Source: a virus. From it: a stretch of 53,367 nt of DNA. The stretch is taken from IMG/VR virus record IMGVR_UViG_3300003886_000006, positions 1-53,367 of that record; one strand, written 5' to 3'. The notes beneath the pieces are model-generated. The model saw only the letters and a list, made by a program, of their open reading frames with translations. It searched no databases and was not told the origin of the DNA. This document shows, piece after piece, positions 17,901 through 25,368 of this stretch (position 1 is its first letter; each line of letters starts with the position of its first letter). A program made the translations under genes and the position numbers.

Positions 17901-18694
17901 GTGGTTGTCCCCGCGATCTTCGCGAAGCTTTCCAACTCGGCACCGCCATAGTCGATCGCCTTCGTCATTTCGATAAACGCCCGCTGCACCGCCGTCCCGC
18001 CACGTTCCGCAGGGATACCGACTGTGGAGAACGCGGCGGCGAGAGCTAATACCTGATCGGCGGTTAAACCAACAGTTTTACCGACCGGGGCGATACGAAG
18101 CGCGAACGTTAAAATCTGATCTTCGGTTGTAGCCGAATTGTTTCCCAAGTCGACTAGGGCGGCACCCATCCGGTCGAAATCGTTTTCTGCGACTCCGAGA
18201 ACATTGCCGAGACGGGAAAACCCGAGGGCGGCCGCCTCAGTTGACAGTTCCGTTGCAACCCCGATTTTCGCAATCGTCTCAGTGAACGTTTCAATCCCGC
18301 CGATAGAAATGTCAAGCTGCCCGCCCAATTCAGCTATCCGATTCAACTCGTTGACGTTGATCGGGATCTCTTTCGACAGTTGCCTGATACCGTCTGCGAG
18401 CGACAGGAACTGGCCTTCCGTCGCGTTCAACGTTTTCCGCACCCCAGTGAAAGACGATTCGAAATCTATCGCAGCTTTCGCAGAGAGAGCTAACCCTCCG
18501 GCGACCCCTAATGTGACGATTTTACCGAACGTAGACGCGGCAGCCCCAAACGCCGCCATCCTCGCCTGAGCTACTTTCGCCGCCGCATCCATCTGACGGG
18601 CCGACGCCCCAACGGATCTGCCCACCGCAGCAAACTCGGCTTGTGCCTGACCGGTTTTAGCTGAGACGACGATTGTGATTAGCTGATTGGCCAC
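14939..18694 (-). CDS. Tail tape measure protein with LysM domain
   Basis: A 1251-residue protein, the longest in the genome, as expected for the ruler of a siphovirus tail. The N-terminal part has the TP901-type core (SLADGIRQLSKEIPI, ATELSTEAAALGFSRLGNVL); the middle has hydrophobic segments near 410-460; a run of eleven Gly residues stands near 850; coiled coils follow. A LysM peptidoglycan-binding domain lies near 1110-1165 (YTVKAGDTLSAVSAFLGVTL). Such domains may help the tail pass the cell wall at infection. Start is GTG with AAGGG seven bases before it. Confidence 0.9.
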   Translation of the reverse strand: MANQLITIVVSAKTGQAQAEFAAVGRSVGASARQMDAAAKVAQARMAAFGAAASTFGKIVTLGVAGGLALSAKAAIDFESSFTGVRKTLNATEGQFLSLADGIRQLSKEIPINVNELNRIAELGGQLDISIGGIETFTETIAKIGVATELSTEAAALGFSRLGNVLGVAENDFDRMGAALVDLGNNSATTEDQILTFALRIAPVGKTVGLTADQVLALAAAFSTVGIPAERGGTAVQRAFIEMTKAIDYGGAELESFAKIAGTTTSEFATIFKRDAAQAFNLFIEGVGRVAREGGNVSSMLEEVGLGAARTFSTITALANNTGGLTRALNLSSKAWQENLALNAEADKRFATTSSQVTLAKNQMNDLGIEIGQSVIPQLGALANILGNVGAGFQAIDGPTRVAIKGFAALTIGITIASLAGKGAVKLFGVFLPAAMKETGIQAVMLRSAMGAGLTAGIFLAISAFQRWGAQQKRNQTITEDLTTAIKEQKSSLEDLASPAVVQSLDDAERALLSFFEISPKVFGEAITGNTVALGLLTDQYDKLKDRTGNSIVDSTQQVALMQLLTSRTNLYKTAVEQARIQLEQESKLQANDTEIMRMRMRALGSMTDAISEMGDAASLSEDQINALADAMNGLDDAVSTSLDFVDAVRSLAEAQADLNDTTDPSIDQFVAYQRALNNVEQAARELGPNGIQPAIDQINMMRQMGLLTENQYIEFYNILLQIQPIAQSFGSGAAIISGNLDMIGSVAANAGVPIGAFINLLLGMNAAMLGTIQNASQLSLALDLAINKPGKLKVLNLIGEEDAASQLDGVALDAVNAIARRFKRLSGDFVNIGKEVAKAMGVGIRGGGGGGGGGGGSSDGGAVGAAVEDVLGKAMDTIREQLDAFTGAISATQRFRRAIRDLADAEKGLLDLRREQKTLPDQILAAEERLRRARSRAVDVTLDEQLAIQVAEENLARAQLAFAQGRITQTELSIAERDLANTRIAATADTDEVRQAENDLTTLRDRQIGIVSDLSDANSSLLDAQLGLVDAQVELVRSGKDFNDIGKDGVDIFRDLAQQVGLTKDAIQSLIDLGFFASDAFTADQNTTGGLIPLSDAGGGSTTGSGTSASNVYTVKAGDTLSAVSAFLGVTLGKLLALNATVTNSITGISRTLDPNLIFAGDLLQFALGGVVPGMVGQPQLIMAHGGERITSSSTSRKQHNADSGGGVTIQNLNVRGVFDPTRPQEWQKIMVAVRTELEYDRRSRTVGMG

Positions 18695-18719
18695 AGACAG
18701 CCCTTCTATAAACTCTCTA

Positions 18720-18779
18720 AACCCAACTGGTAACCCAACTGGTAACCCAACTGGTAACCCAACTGGTAACCCAACTGGC
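18720..18779. repeat. 12-bp tandem repeat, five copies
   Basis: Five head-to-tail copies of AACCCAACTGGT (the last ends in C) lie between the chaperone extension and the tape measure start. The unit is the same length as the coding repeats elsewhere in the genome, although this one is between genes. Confidence 0.9.
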
Positions 18780-18810
18780 CAACTGGCAACCTGGGTGAAG
18801 TTTCAGAAAC

Positions 18811-19733
18811 TCAGTTGGGTTTTCCTGGGAGAACTATAGGCTGAATCTGGTTTTCGGGACGTACAAGTCGGATTCGGACCCCACGCGGATTATGTTCATG
18901 CTGCCACGTCTCCATCTCAAATTCGATCCGTTCACAGCCGAGACATTTCTCCCCCTCCGCGACATACGCGGACGGATTGTCAACCCACTCGTCGGTTCTA
19001 GTACCGCAGCGGGGACATTCGGAAGCTTTCTCGATGCGCCATGCGACAATAATTTCCCGATCGTTCTCCGACCAGTAAGGCTCGTCGGGTGAACAAACCC
19101 GACCTAGGAAAACACTATAAGGGATACCGTTTTCGCAGCAGTAATCTACTTCGATTCGGTAGCGGGCGTCACGGCGGAGACGTTGCTGAATAAAGGGATA
19201 TCAGGTGATTCGGTGTTCGCCGCCTGGGCGGTGAGGAAAACTTTGATCAGCTCCGCGTTGTTCCAACTGTCAGAGTTGAACATCTCTTTAGCCTGATCGA
19301 GACTGATTTTCGGTTCAACCGACGCAGCCGCAACCAGTTCAGGTGGGAACGTTTTCGTGTTGAAAATCGACCCGTCCTTCTTATCTTCCTGATCCGGCTT
19401 GTTACGTCGAACCATCGACTCGAACGCGGGACGACCAATCGAACGGAACGAGAAAGTGACGATTGTGCCCTCAGCTTCAACCAGCAGCCGGTCCAGTTCA
19501 GCTTGAACATCCGGTTCCTTATCAGGCATGTTCGATCTGCGGTCCTCATGACGGACCTCAATCAGCCGCTTCTGCATCTCCTCTATTTTGACAGCCATCT
19601 CACCGTCAATTTGGATGCGGACAGTGTGGACGATTGCCTTCTTCGCCGCGAGGATCTCCGCCATCGTTGAATGCTGCTTGGTTTGCTTAGCCTGCTTGTT
19701 GATCTGCTTATCGCCGGTCTGCTCATCGAGCAT
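18811..19733 (-). CDS. Tail assembly chaperone, -1 frameshift fusion (G-T type)
   Basis: The first 181 residues are shared with the in-frame chaperone; a -1 shift at CCCTTTA (19191-19197) then joins a 126-residue extension that has no start codon of its own, giving about 307 residues. The extension is open from 19200 and ends at TGA 18811-18813. It reads RRDARYRIEVDYCCENGIPY and further on carries CPRC and CLGC pairs, a zinc-ribbon pattern seen in extensions of this kind. The position just before the tape measure gene is the classic place for this frameshift, which sets the ratio of two chaperones coating the tape measure. Confidence 0.8.
19146..19733 (-). CDS. Tail assembly chaperone, short form (G type)
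   Basis: A 195-residue helical, charged protein with the stop at 19146. The ATG at 19733 was chosen because GGAG sits six bases before it; an ATG two codons earlier has no gap to the ribosome binding site. It lies between the major tail protein and the tape measure, as gpG-like chaperones do. A fraction of ribosomes shift frame near its end to make the longer form. Confidence 0.8.
   Translation of the reverse strand: MLDEQTGDKQINKQAKQTKQHSTMAEILAAKKAIVHTVRIQIDGEMAVKIEEMQKRLIEVRHEDRRSNMPDKEPDVQAELDRLLVEAEGTIVTFSFRSIGRPAFESMVRRNKPDQEDKKDGSIFNTKTFPPELVAAASVEPKISLDQAKEMFNSDSWNNAELIKVFLTAQAANTESPDIPLFSNVSAVTPATESK
19191..19197 (-). promoter_or_regulatory. Programmed -1 frameshift slippery site
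   Basis: On the coding strand the heptamer is C CCT TTA in the zero frame, a canonical X XXY YYZ slippery sequence. It lies six bases after the last stop of the -1 frame (TGA at 19201-19203), so it is the only good heptamer in the permitted window before the zero-frame stop at 19146. Confidence 0.8.
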
Positions 19734-19783
19734 ATGCATCTCCTAGGTTTCTTAGCCCTTAGATTCTGAATGTTGAGAGGACA

Positions 19784-19813
19784 GCTAGACCCGTTAACCG
19801 TAACGGGTCTAGC
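19784..19813 (-). terminator. Perfect 13-bp hairpin after the major tail gene
   Basis: GCTAGACCCGTTA pairs with its complement at 19801-19813 around a four-base loop. It stands between the major tail protein and the chaperone genes, where partial termination would help keep the tail protein in excess. No T-run follows, so it could be a processing or attenuation signal. Nearby are direct repeats (ATGTTAAAC; GTTACAAC-like). Confidence 0.5.
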
Positions 19814-19884
19814 CGACATGTTAAACCATGTTAAACATCTGAGGAGCTGTTTGGTTGTTACGACTGTTACAACCGTTACAACTG

Positions 19885-20376
19885 TTATGCGACGACTGCG
19901 TTCAAAACCGGGTCGGCTTGCAACGCGTATGTGCAAACAAACCGCATCACATCGCCGCGGGCCAGACGGGTGTTGGACCGTTGCGACACCCGCACCTTCC
20001 ACACTTCCACCACATCAGCTACCGCAATCGCGTTTGACGCACCGGAACCGCCGAACCGGGCAATAACCAGATGGGTGTCTTTCAGACGGGGCTGGGCGGT
20101 CCAAGCCGTGTCGGCACCACCGGCTGTCGCATCATCCCGGTAATATTCACCGGTGACTGTCCCGCCGATCGTAGCCGGAACCGACTTGTCACGGGGCGAC
20201 GACAGGTCCGACGAATCAGCGTCGGTGCCTTCCTCCGGTGTGTCAATCCCTGCTGGGGTTAGAAACGGTGTCACTTCACTACCGGCAGTGATCTCAACTA
20301 GCGTCGGGGCGGCAGTGTTCGCGATCGTGTCAACAACATGGACTTTAGTAAATCCGTCGGGGGTGAGTCGGGCCAT
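19885..20376 (-). CDS. Major tail protein
   Basis: A 163-residue beta-rich protein with the common phage tail-tube pattern: a short N-terminus (MARLTPDGFTKVHVV), an insertion loop with SSDLSSPRDKSVPATIGG, a GTVTGEYYRD strand, and a C-terminal LARGDVMRFVCTYALQADPV. Position before the chaperones and tape measure supports the call. It has its own upstream promoter candidate (20450-20478), which suits a highly made protein. Confidence 0.85.
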   Translation of the reverse strand: MARLTPDGFTKVHVVDTIANTAAPTLVEITAGSEVTPFLTPAGIDTPEEGTDADSSDLSSPRDKSVPATIGGTVTGEYYRDDATAGGADTAWTAQPRLKDTHLVIARFGGSGASNAIAVADVVEVWKVRVSQRSNTRLARGDVMRFVCTYALQADPVLNAVVA

Positions 20377-20449
20377 TGGTTACTCCTCAGTGTCGGCTCT
20401 CAAACCACAGCATACTTGCATACTTGGAAGATGCTTGCATACGTGGAAG

Positions 20450-20478
20450 ATGATGGTACACCGTCGGTCGCGAGTCAA
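20450..20478 (-). promoter_or_regulatory. Putative promoter of the major tail gene
   Basis: Minus strand TTGACT (20473-20478), 17 bases, CATCAT (20450-20455), about 75 bases before the major tail start. The -35 box is the same TTGACT found at other promoter candidates here. The surrounding gap also holds TTGCATAC and GCACATCGTTT direct repeats. Confidence 0.5.
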
Positions 20479-20531
20479 GCATAGGTTTAGTTCACGACTG
20501 CACATCGTTTGCACATCGTTTCAAACCTTTT

Positions 20532-21047
20532 TCACGTTTTAGGCTTCTTCACCGGTTTCCCCCCAGCCGTCTTCCGCCCTTTCGCAGCCGCCTTCTGCGC
20601 TTCTATAGCCGCCTTCCGTGCTTCCCTCATCTCCCGTCGCCGCGTCTCACCAGGATCAAACATGACATTCGCAGCATCGTCCCGGTTGCGTGCTTCAACA
20701 AGTTCCCGCCGCCGCGTCTCACCAGGATCAAACATTACACTGTCCCTCATCGCCTCTTTCAACTCTGCCCGCCGTTTCACCCCAGGGTCATCTTCGACAG
20801 TCACAGTGCGGGGGATGTTCACCGGCTTGTCCACAATCCGCCAACCTTTCGACCCGTATAAAGTCTCGAACTCGTAACGTGTCACCAACGTCGGCACGGC
20901 TGCTTCAAGATCAGGATGGTTGACCCAAACCTCATCAGGTAGTGTTTCAGATAACCTTTCAGGCACCCCAGGCAGCGTTTCAATCAGCTCTTCCCGACTC
21001 GCCTTTCCACTGTCTTCACTGCTTCTACTGCTTCTACTGTTTCCCAT
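20532..21047 (-). CDS. Charged structural-region protein with duplicated motif
   Basis: A 171-residue hydrophilic protein in the head-tail joining region. A 14-residue motif is duplicated (VMFDPGETRRRELVEAR near 110 and VMFDPGETRRREMREAR near 130), followed by a Lys/Ala-rich basic tail ending KKPKT. The central part (RYEFETLYGSKGWRIV) looks like a short folded domain seen in small head-tail proteins. Function unknown. Confidence 0.65.
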   Translation of the reverse strand: MGNSRSSRSSEDSGKASREELIETLPGVPERLSETLPDEVWVNHPDLEAAVPTLVTRYEFETLYGSKGWRIVDKPVNIPRTVTVEDDPGVKRRAELKEAMRDSVMFDPGETRRRELVEARNRDDAANVMFDPGETRRREMREARKAAIEAQKAAAKGRKTAGGKPVKKPKT

Positions 21048-21062
21048 GTTTATCCCTATCTA

Positions 21063-21488
21063 CTATTCCGGTGTGGTTCTAATCAGATACTGGTCGAGGT
21101 TTGAAAATATCGGTTCCGGTATGCCACGCTGCTCCACCAGTCCGGGCCGTGACAGATTCAAATCGACACTGAGTATTTTCCGACCTGCCACACCTTCTGC
21201 GGTCAGGTTTGTGAAAGTCAACACTCCACGGGCCAGATCCAACATCATCATCGACTGCTCATCCGATACACCTATCGCGGTTACCTGTATCCGACTGTCC
21301 GCGTCGGCATCCGGGTCGGTCCATGGCCCTTCGAAGCTGCTCTGCCCACCGGTCGACACGATCAGATACGGTGGTGAACAGTCGGGTGCTTCACCGCGAC
21401 CCACCCCGACACCCACACCGCCAAGCTGAACAGTTTCCAACACGTTCACTATTGCTTGAAACAGGGGGTTTTGTAACGGTCTAGGCAT
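21063..21488 (-). CDS. Tail terminator / minor tail completion protein
   Basis: A 141-residue protein whose opening (NPLFQAIVNVLETV), central beta strands and size match the small tail-completion proteins that cap siphovirus tails. The ATG at 21488 follows GGAGAG by about eight bases and lies just after the stop of the gp10-like gene. The assignment rests on gene order plus general resemblance. Confidence 0.6.
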   Translation of the reverse strand: MPRPLQNPLFQAIVNVLETVQLGGVGVGVGRGEAPDCSPPYLIVSTGGQSSFEGPWTDPDADADSRIQVTAIGVSDEQSMMMLDLARGVLTFTNLTAEGVAGRKILSVDLNLSRPGLVEQRGIPEPIFSNLDQYLIRTTPE

Positions 21489-21489
21489 T

Positions 21490-22215
21490 TCACAACTCTC
21501 CAAATCCGTGGCCGACGGTGAAACCGGAGAACCGGTTCAAAATGCGTTGCCCCGAAGCGGCAAACGCAGTGTTCGGTCCCCGAACCACCGCTGACCTTTG
21601 CGCAGATAGCCTACCTGAAACCCACCGGCCGACAACTCTACGAAACACACGGGTCGTCAACGCGCTGCGCATGATGCTTTCCAAGTCGCCGGTGATTTTC
21701 GCACCTTGCAACGCTGCGCCACGCGCCTTGTTCATCCCACCGACACCAAGGATACGCACATCACCGACTGCTTTAGAGAACGAATATAGGGATGTGCGGA
21801 AAGTGCCGAGTGCGGCAGTCGAGTTTGCTATCGGGTTGGTGAAAACTCTCCGACGGCCCGCCACCTGCACAAGCTGCGTCATCGCGTCGGTGAACATCGG
21901 TTTGATCGCGTCGGCTGCGGGAATCATAAACGGATAGCGAATGAACCGGCCCGAGTTGACATGCAGAAACCCCCATTCGAGAAACAGCGCCTGTTGAGTC
22001 TCAACCCCAATTTCGACCGACCATTCACCGTATCCGCTTCTAAACACTGGACCTTTCCCACTCGGTCCGATCGAGTTGAATGTGGCACCGGTGAGGATGT
22101 GCGGCCGGTGGAACTCTTTAGCCAACCCGGCTAGATATTCGCCAGTGATTTGAACAATACCGCGCGAACCCATATCTAGCAGTGGCCCCATCGCAGCCCA
22201 ATGTTCCTGCACCAC
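21490..22215 (-). CDS. HK97 gp10-like head-tail component
   Basis: A protein of at least 241 residues with the pattern of HK97 gp10-type tail-completion proteins (TGATFNSIG, VEIGVETQQALFLEWG, RFIRYPFMIPAADAIKP). A GTG at 22215 with AAGG seven bases before it is the only usual start. Yet the same frame is open and protein-like (ALNRVATRLNPFNVTITVQ) for another 37 codons back to the TAG of the previous gene, without any ATG, GTG or TTG; an ATC at 22320 follows AGGGGG by five bases. Either the upstream stretch is untranslated, an unusual ATC start is used, or the TAG is read through. Confidence 0.75.
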   Translation of the reverse strand: MVQEHWAAMGPLLDMGSRGIVQITGEYLAGLAKEFHRPHILTGATFNSIGPSGKGPVFRSGYGEWSVEIGVETQQALFLEWGFLHVNSGRFIRYPFMIPAADAIKPMFTDAMTQLVQVAGRRRVFTNPIANSTAALGTFRTSLYSFSKAVGDVRILGVGGMNKARGAALQGAKITGDLESIMRSALTTRVFRRVVGRWVSGRLSAQRSAVVRGPNTAFAASGQRILNRFSGFTVGHGFGEL

Positions 22216-22329
22216 GTTGATGCCTTGGACCGTAATTGTGACGTTGAACGGGTTGAGTCGGGTCGCGACCCGGTTTAAAGCCGCCTGCGACGCGATAGGG
22301 AAAGACGATGGGGTTGCGATGTGAACCCC

Positions 22330-22788
22330 CTAACAGATGTTGTCTGAATCGTCAGATGTGTCGGTGAGGGTGATACGTCGCGCCGCCAACTCCGACTCGT
22401 ACATAACATCGGAGACGACGAGTTTACGGTTGGCGAAATACGGATCAGATGAGGTGATGATTTCAACCACATCGTCAATCCAGATTTTCGGGGCGTCATA
22501 GGGAAGTAGACAACGGTACTGTCGGATACGGACCGTTTCCCCACCGGCAATCTCCTGCCGGTCACGTCGGAACACGATCGGGGAAATAAACGCTGCACCC
22601 GTATAGATCACTTCCGGAATGGCGGCAGGGTATTGCAACGTCGCCGGGTCGATCACGCCACGTTGCGTATCGGTGAGACGTGTAATCGCGACAGTCGTCT
22701 TCGATGTCCCGAGCGCACCGGTACCGAAAAGCTGATCGAAGTCGGCGCGTAACCCGTCCAGTTCAAGCTGGGTGACTAAATCTGCCAT
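22330..22788 (-). CDS. Head-tail connector / head closure protein
   Basis: A 152-residue beta-rich protein (VEIITSSDPYFANRKLVVSDV) of the kind found between the adaptor and tail-completion genes of siphoviruses. Its ATG overlaps the end of the JAMM gene by 13 bases. Its TAG stop lies in the same frame as the gp10-like protein that follows. Confidence 0.6.
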   Translation of the reverse strand: MADLVTQLELDGLRADFDQLFGTGALGTSKTTVAITRLTDTQRGVIDPATLQYPAAIPEVIYTGAAFISPIVFRRDRQEIAGGETVRIRQYRCLLPYDAPKIWIDDVVEIITSSDPYFANRKLVVSDVMYESELAARRITLTDTSDDSDNIC

Positions 22789-23216
22789 CGGTCCACATCC
22801 AAAGTCGCGATTTCGACACTAGCCTTATCAACATCAACCCATATGAACGCGCCGATCCGGTCTGTCCCCAAAATGATAAACACTGTATCGTCGGCTTGAC
22901 ACATCATGTTGAAATCTGTTTCGGAAGGATCAGCGGACTGGTTCGGGTGGGAATGGAAAATCGCGACCGCCGACTCCCCCCGACTGTGGATCTCCTCTAA
23001 AGCTTCACGGATCAGAGTCAACGAAACCATGAACTGGTGGGGGGAACGCCGCTGGTTGATGAGAGGGCAGATACGGCCGGTGGATGAGATCAGACAGACA
23101 GACTCGTTGGGAAGATGGCTGATCGCGTATGAGACAAGATCCGGGGTTATCAGATTGAGGAGAGCAGTGTAGGTGGGGGAAAGGGACGAAGTGTGGGTGG
23201 GGGTGGCAACAGTCAA
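22776..23216 (-). CDS. JAMM/MPN-domain metalloprotease
   Basis: A 146-residue single-domain protein with the full zinc motif: HSHPNQSADPSETD (HxH-x7-S-x2-D) near residue 92, preceded by a helix carrying the candidate catalytic Glu (IREALEEIHS). JAMM proteins are zinc isopeptidases or peptidases; in lambda-like phages the domain occurs in the tail-tip protein gpK. Here it stands alone among head-tail connector genes, overlapping both neighbours, so it may process a virion protein. Substrate unknown. Confidence 0.8.
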   Translation of the reverse strand: MTVATPTHTSSLSPTYTALLNLITPDLVSYAISHLPNESVCLISSTGRICPLINQRRSPHQFMVSLTLIREALEEIHSRGESAVAIFHSHPNQSADPSETDFNMMCQADDTVFIILGTDRIGAFIWVDVDKASVEIATLDVDRWQI

Positions 23217-23593
23217 AACTCTGCCCCCGCACTGGCCACATCCTGCTGATAGTCACTGTTTATCGTATCGTTCACATGCTTCGCAGTGGTGTCAATCAGC
23301 AGCTCATATTCTTTCACCTGCCGGTTCAACTCCCGCATCCGCTGCCGACGGGACATGAGCGACCCGGCCGATGTGGCGTCAAACCCACGTTTCACATAGT
23401 CGTTACGGCGCAGCCGCCAACAGATCAGCGCGGTGCGGAGAACATTCAAATTGCCGCGAACCGTTGAGCTGTAAATGGTTTCCAAAGAACCAAGCTGGAT
23501 TGCGGAATCGTATGAAGCATCGTCGTCGGAAAAGTCGGGATCGCCACCGATCTCGTCACGGATCAAAGCGAGAGTGTCTGTGTTGAGCGCCAT
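23213..23593 (-). CDS. Head-tail adaptor protein
   Basis: A 126-residue helical protein. The opening (LALIRDEIGGDPDFSDDDASYDSAIQLGSLETI), with a helical middle and a Gln/Asp-rich end, matches the small adaptor proteins that bind the portal in siphoviruses. The 3' end overlaps the JAMM start (ATGA type). Confidence 0.65.
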   Translation of the reverse strand: MALNTDTLALIRDEIGGDPDFSDDDASYDSAIQLGSLETIYSSTVRGNLNVLRTALICWRLRRNDYVKRGFDATSAGSLMSRRQRMRELNRQVKEYELLIDTTAKHVNDTINSDYQQDVASAGAEF

Positions 23594-23632
23594 AATGGTT
23601 TCTCAGTTCCTCTCAGCTTCCCGGCTTCCAAG

Positions 23633-23690
23633 GTTACTTCGCGTAGGGTTACTTCGTGTAGGGCGTAGGGTTACTTCGTGTAGGTTCGTG
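23633..23690. repeat. GGGTTACTTCGTGTA tandem repeats
   Basis: Three imperfect copies of TTACTTCGTGTAGGG in the 165-base gap before the adaptor gene. No gene is seen in this gap. Confidence 0.75.
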
Positions 23691-23758
23691 AAACAGTCAC
23701 CTGTGTGCGACTGTTCGCAGTGTAGGTTCGCAAGCTTACCTCCTAAAGGTTACTGTTG

Positions 23759-24847
23759 TCATCCAACCCCGAGCATCAACAATCTCGCGTCCCACACGTA
23801 TTCCCATGCGGCCCCGTTGATTGTCCAGAGACGGCCGGTGACCCGATCGTTGAACTGTCCCGCAGCGACCTCGGCGGTGGTGAGGTTGGTGAGGTCGGCT
23901 TGGGCGACGATCGGACCTCCGATGTCGTCACGTACTTCTGCTAGAGAAATGTTGCCTATGAACGGATTCGCCACCCCGTTGGAATGCCCACCGACAGCAA
24001 GTACCCCCGATGCGGCCGGTACGATTGCTCTCGGTACCCACACTGCCGCACCGATCTCCACAGTGTTTTGTAACACTGCACCTCTACCTGTCGTTGCCAC
24101 GTATGTTCCACCCAACAAGGTCGACACATCCGCCCCCGCAGTAATAGCAGCGTTAACCGATTGAGTGCCGTCAACTTCCTGCACCACAAGGGTATACATG
24201 TTTGCGGCACCGTCCATATAGAGCAGATAGCCGCTGCCGCCGACACCGAAAGCGTCGATGAGCCTGGGAAGGTTCGGATTGATCCAGCTTGTAGGAACCG
24301 AAGCCGTGAACTGCATATCAACGTCACCGACGATCCGTAGCGACGGGACGAAAGTCGAGACGGCACCACTAGCAACCATCATCTTCGAGAGAGAAAACTT
24401 GTCTCCAGCAACCGCATCTGCTGCTGGGATCTCCACCCACAAAGTTTGAAGCGTGGTTCCTGTCGGGTTGAGCGACACTGAGATGACGCTTTCTCCTGGC
24501 GGTACCGATACGGTGTCGGCAACGCCTCCGATATCATCCCAAAGGCGAAGCTTGACGTTGAGATTAGCTAACGTCCTGTTCGTAAGCGTACATAGCATCG
24601 TGTGTGCGCCCGGCGTGATAGGGATCGTAAGCCCACCTCGGGTGAGCCTGGCTGCTGTTCCCGTCACTTGAACGGTTCCTGTCAACTGACCGAAACCGTC
24701 TGCCTGCGGACCGTCGTCTACAACTGTGAGCCACGACGAATTCCATGGGTTCGACTGTACGATATGTGCCGTGTCAGCATCCAACAAATTGACATCATCT
24801 GTCGACAGATAGTTGCCTGGTGTGCCGTCGAATGTCAGAAAGCCCAT
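23759..24847 (-). CDS. Structural protein with two beta-sandwich (LamG-like) domains
   Basis: A 362-residue beta-rich protein. The first half (LTPG-type strands with SVPPGESVISVSL) resembles a carbohydrate-binding sandwich; the second half ends in FIGNISLAEVRDDIG, the closing strand typical of LamG/concanavalin-like domains. It lies in the head module between the capsid and adaptor genes, so it may be a capsid-surface fibre or decoration that binds glycans. No catalytic site is visible. Confidence 0.6.
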   Translation of the reverse strand: MGFLTFDGTPGNYLSTDDVNLLDADTAHIVQSNPWNSSWLTVVDDGPQADGFGQLTGTVQVTGTAARLTRGGLTIPITPGAHTMLCTLTNRTLANLNVKLRLWDDIGGVADTVSVPPGESVISVSLNPTGTTLQTLWVEIPAADAVAGDKFSLSKMMVASGAVSTFVPSLRIVGDVDMQFTASVPTSWINPNLPRLIDAFGVGGSGYLLYMDGAANMYTLVVQEVDGTQSVNAAITAGADVSTLLGGTYVATTGRGAVLQNTVEIGAAVWVPRAIVPAASGVLAVGGHSNGVANPFIGNISLAEVRDDIGGPIVAQADLTNLTTAEVAAGQFNDRVTGRLWTINGAAWEYVWDARLLMLGVG

Positions 24848-24883
24848 ACGGTTCTACTTCCTTCCACTTCCCTCTATTCCCCT

Positions 24884-25213
24884 CTATTCTCCGGTGTCTT
24901 GAACAATCCGATATCTGGTCGCGACGAAAAACTTGCCAGCAGCCGATGTCGTATATGTCAAAGATTTCCCTGCGGCACATCGGAACAGTCCCGAATTGTC
25001 TGCCTCCCCACCAGCTTCAACAATCATGCCGCCGTTTGCCGGAATGTACTGCTCCCAGCGAAGATCCGCATTTCCCGATTCGAGCATCCCTGTCTGTGCC
25101 GTATCGGACGACATGTACACCATGTCGACAATGATTTGCTTGTCGGCTGCCGGGGCAGCAACCAGCTCCTTGTTGGTTTGTGCAACGGTTTGCCGTTCCC
25201 TGACGAAAGGCAT
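24884..25213 (-). CDS. Small beta-rich virion-type protein
   Basis: A 109-residue protein with a short N-terminus followed by alternating strands (IIVDMVYMSSDTAQTG, FFVATRYRIVQ), like small beta-sandwich decoration proteins. A GGAACC lies before the ATG. Its position in the head module suggests a minor virion part. Confidence 0.55.
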   Translation of the reverse strand: MPFVRERQTVAQTNKELVAAPAADKQIIVDMVYMSSDTAQTGMLESGNADLRWEQYIPANGGMIVEAGGEADNSGLFRCAAGKSLTYTTSAAGKFFVATRYRIVQDTGE

Positions 25214-25368
25214 AAGGTTCCTTTCCGGTTGTTACCTATTGTCTGATTGTCTAGTTTGTGAAACGTTGAAGGTTGAGGATTGTTGAAGATCATAGTAGTA
25301 GAGGGTGGGGGAAGTTGGTTGGTGGACACGGTTGACGCTACCCCAATCAACCTGGCATCATTCCAACA

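Noticed and set aside
18720-18779. CRISPR-like array
   Set aside because: Repeats of 12 bp with no spacers; no array of repeats with unique spacers and no cas gene was seen anywhere.
18834-19049. 71-residue minus-strand frame between chaperone and tape measure
   Set aside because: It lies in a different frame from the frameshift extension, which has better composition, zinc motifs and a slippery site.
22275-22598. 107-codon minus-strand frame near the connector gene
   Set aside because: Arg/Ser-rich shadow of the connector gene in another frame.
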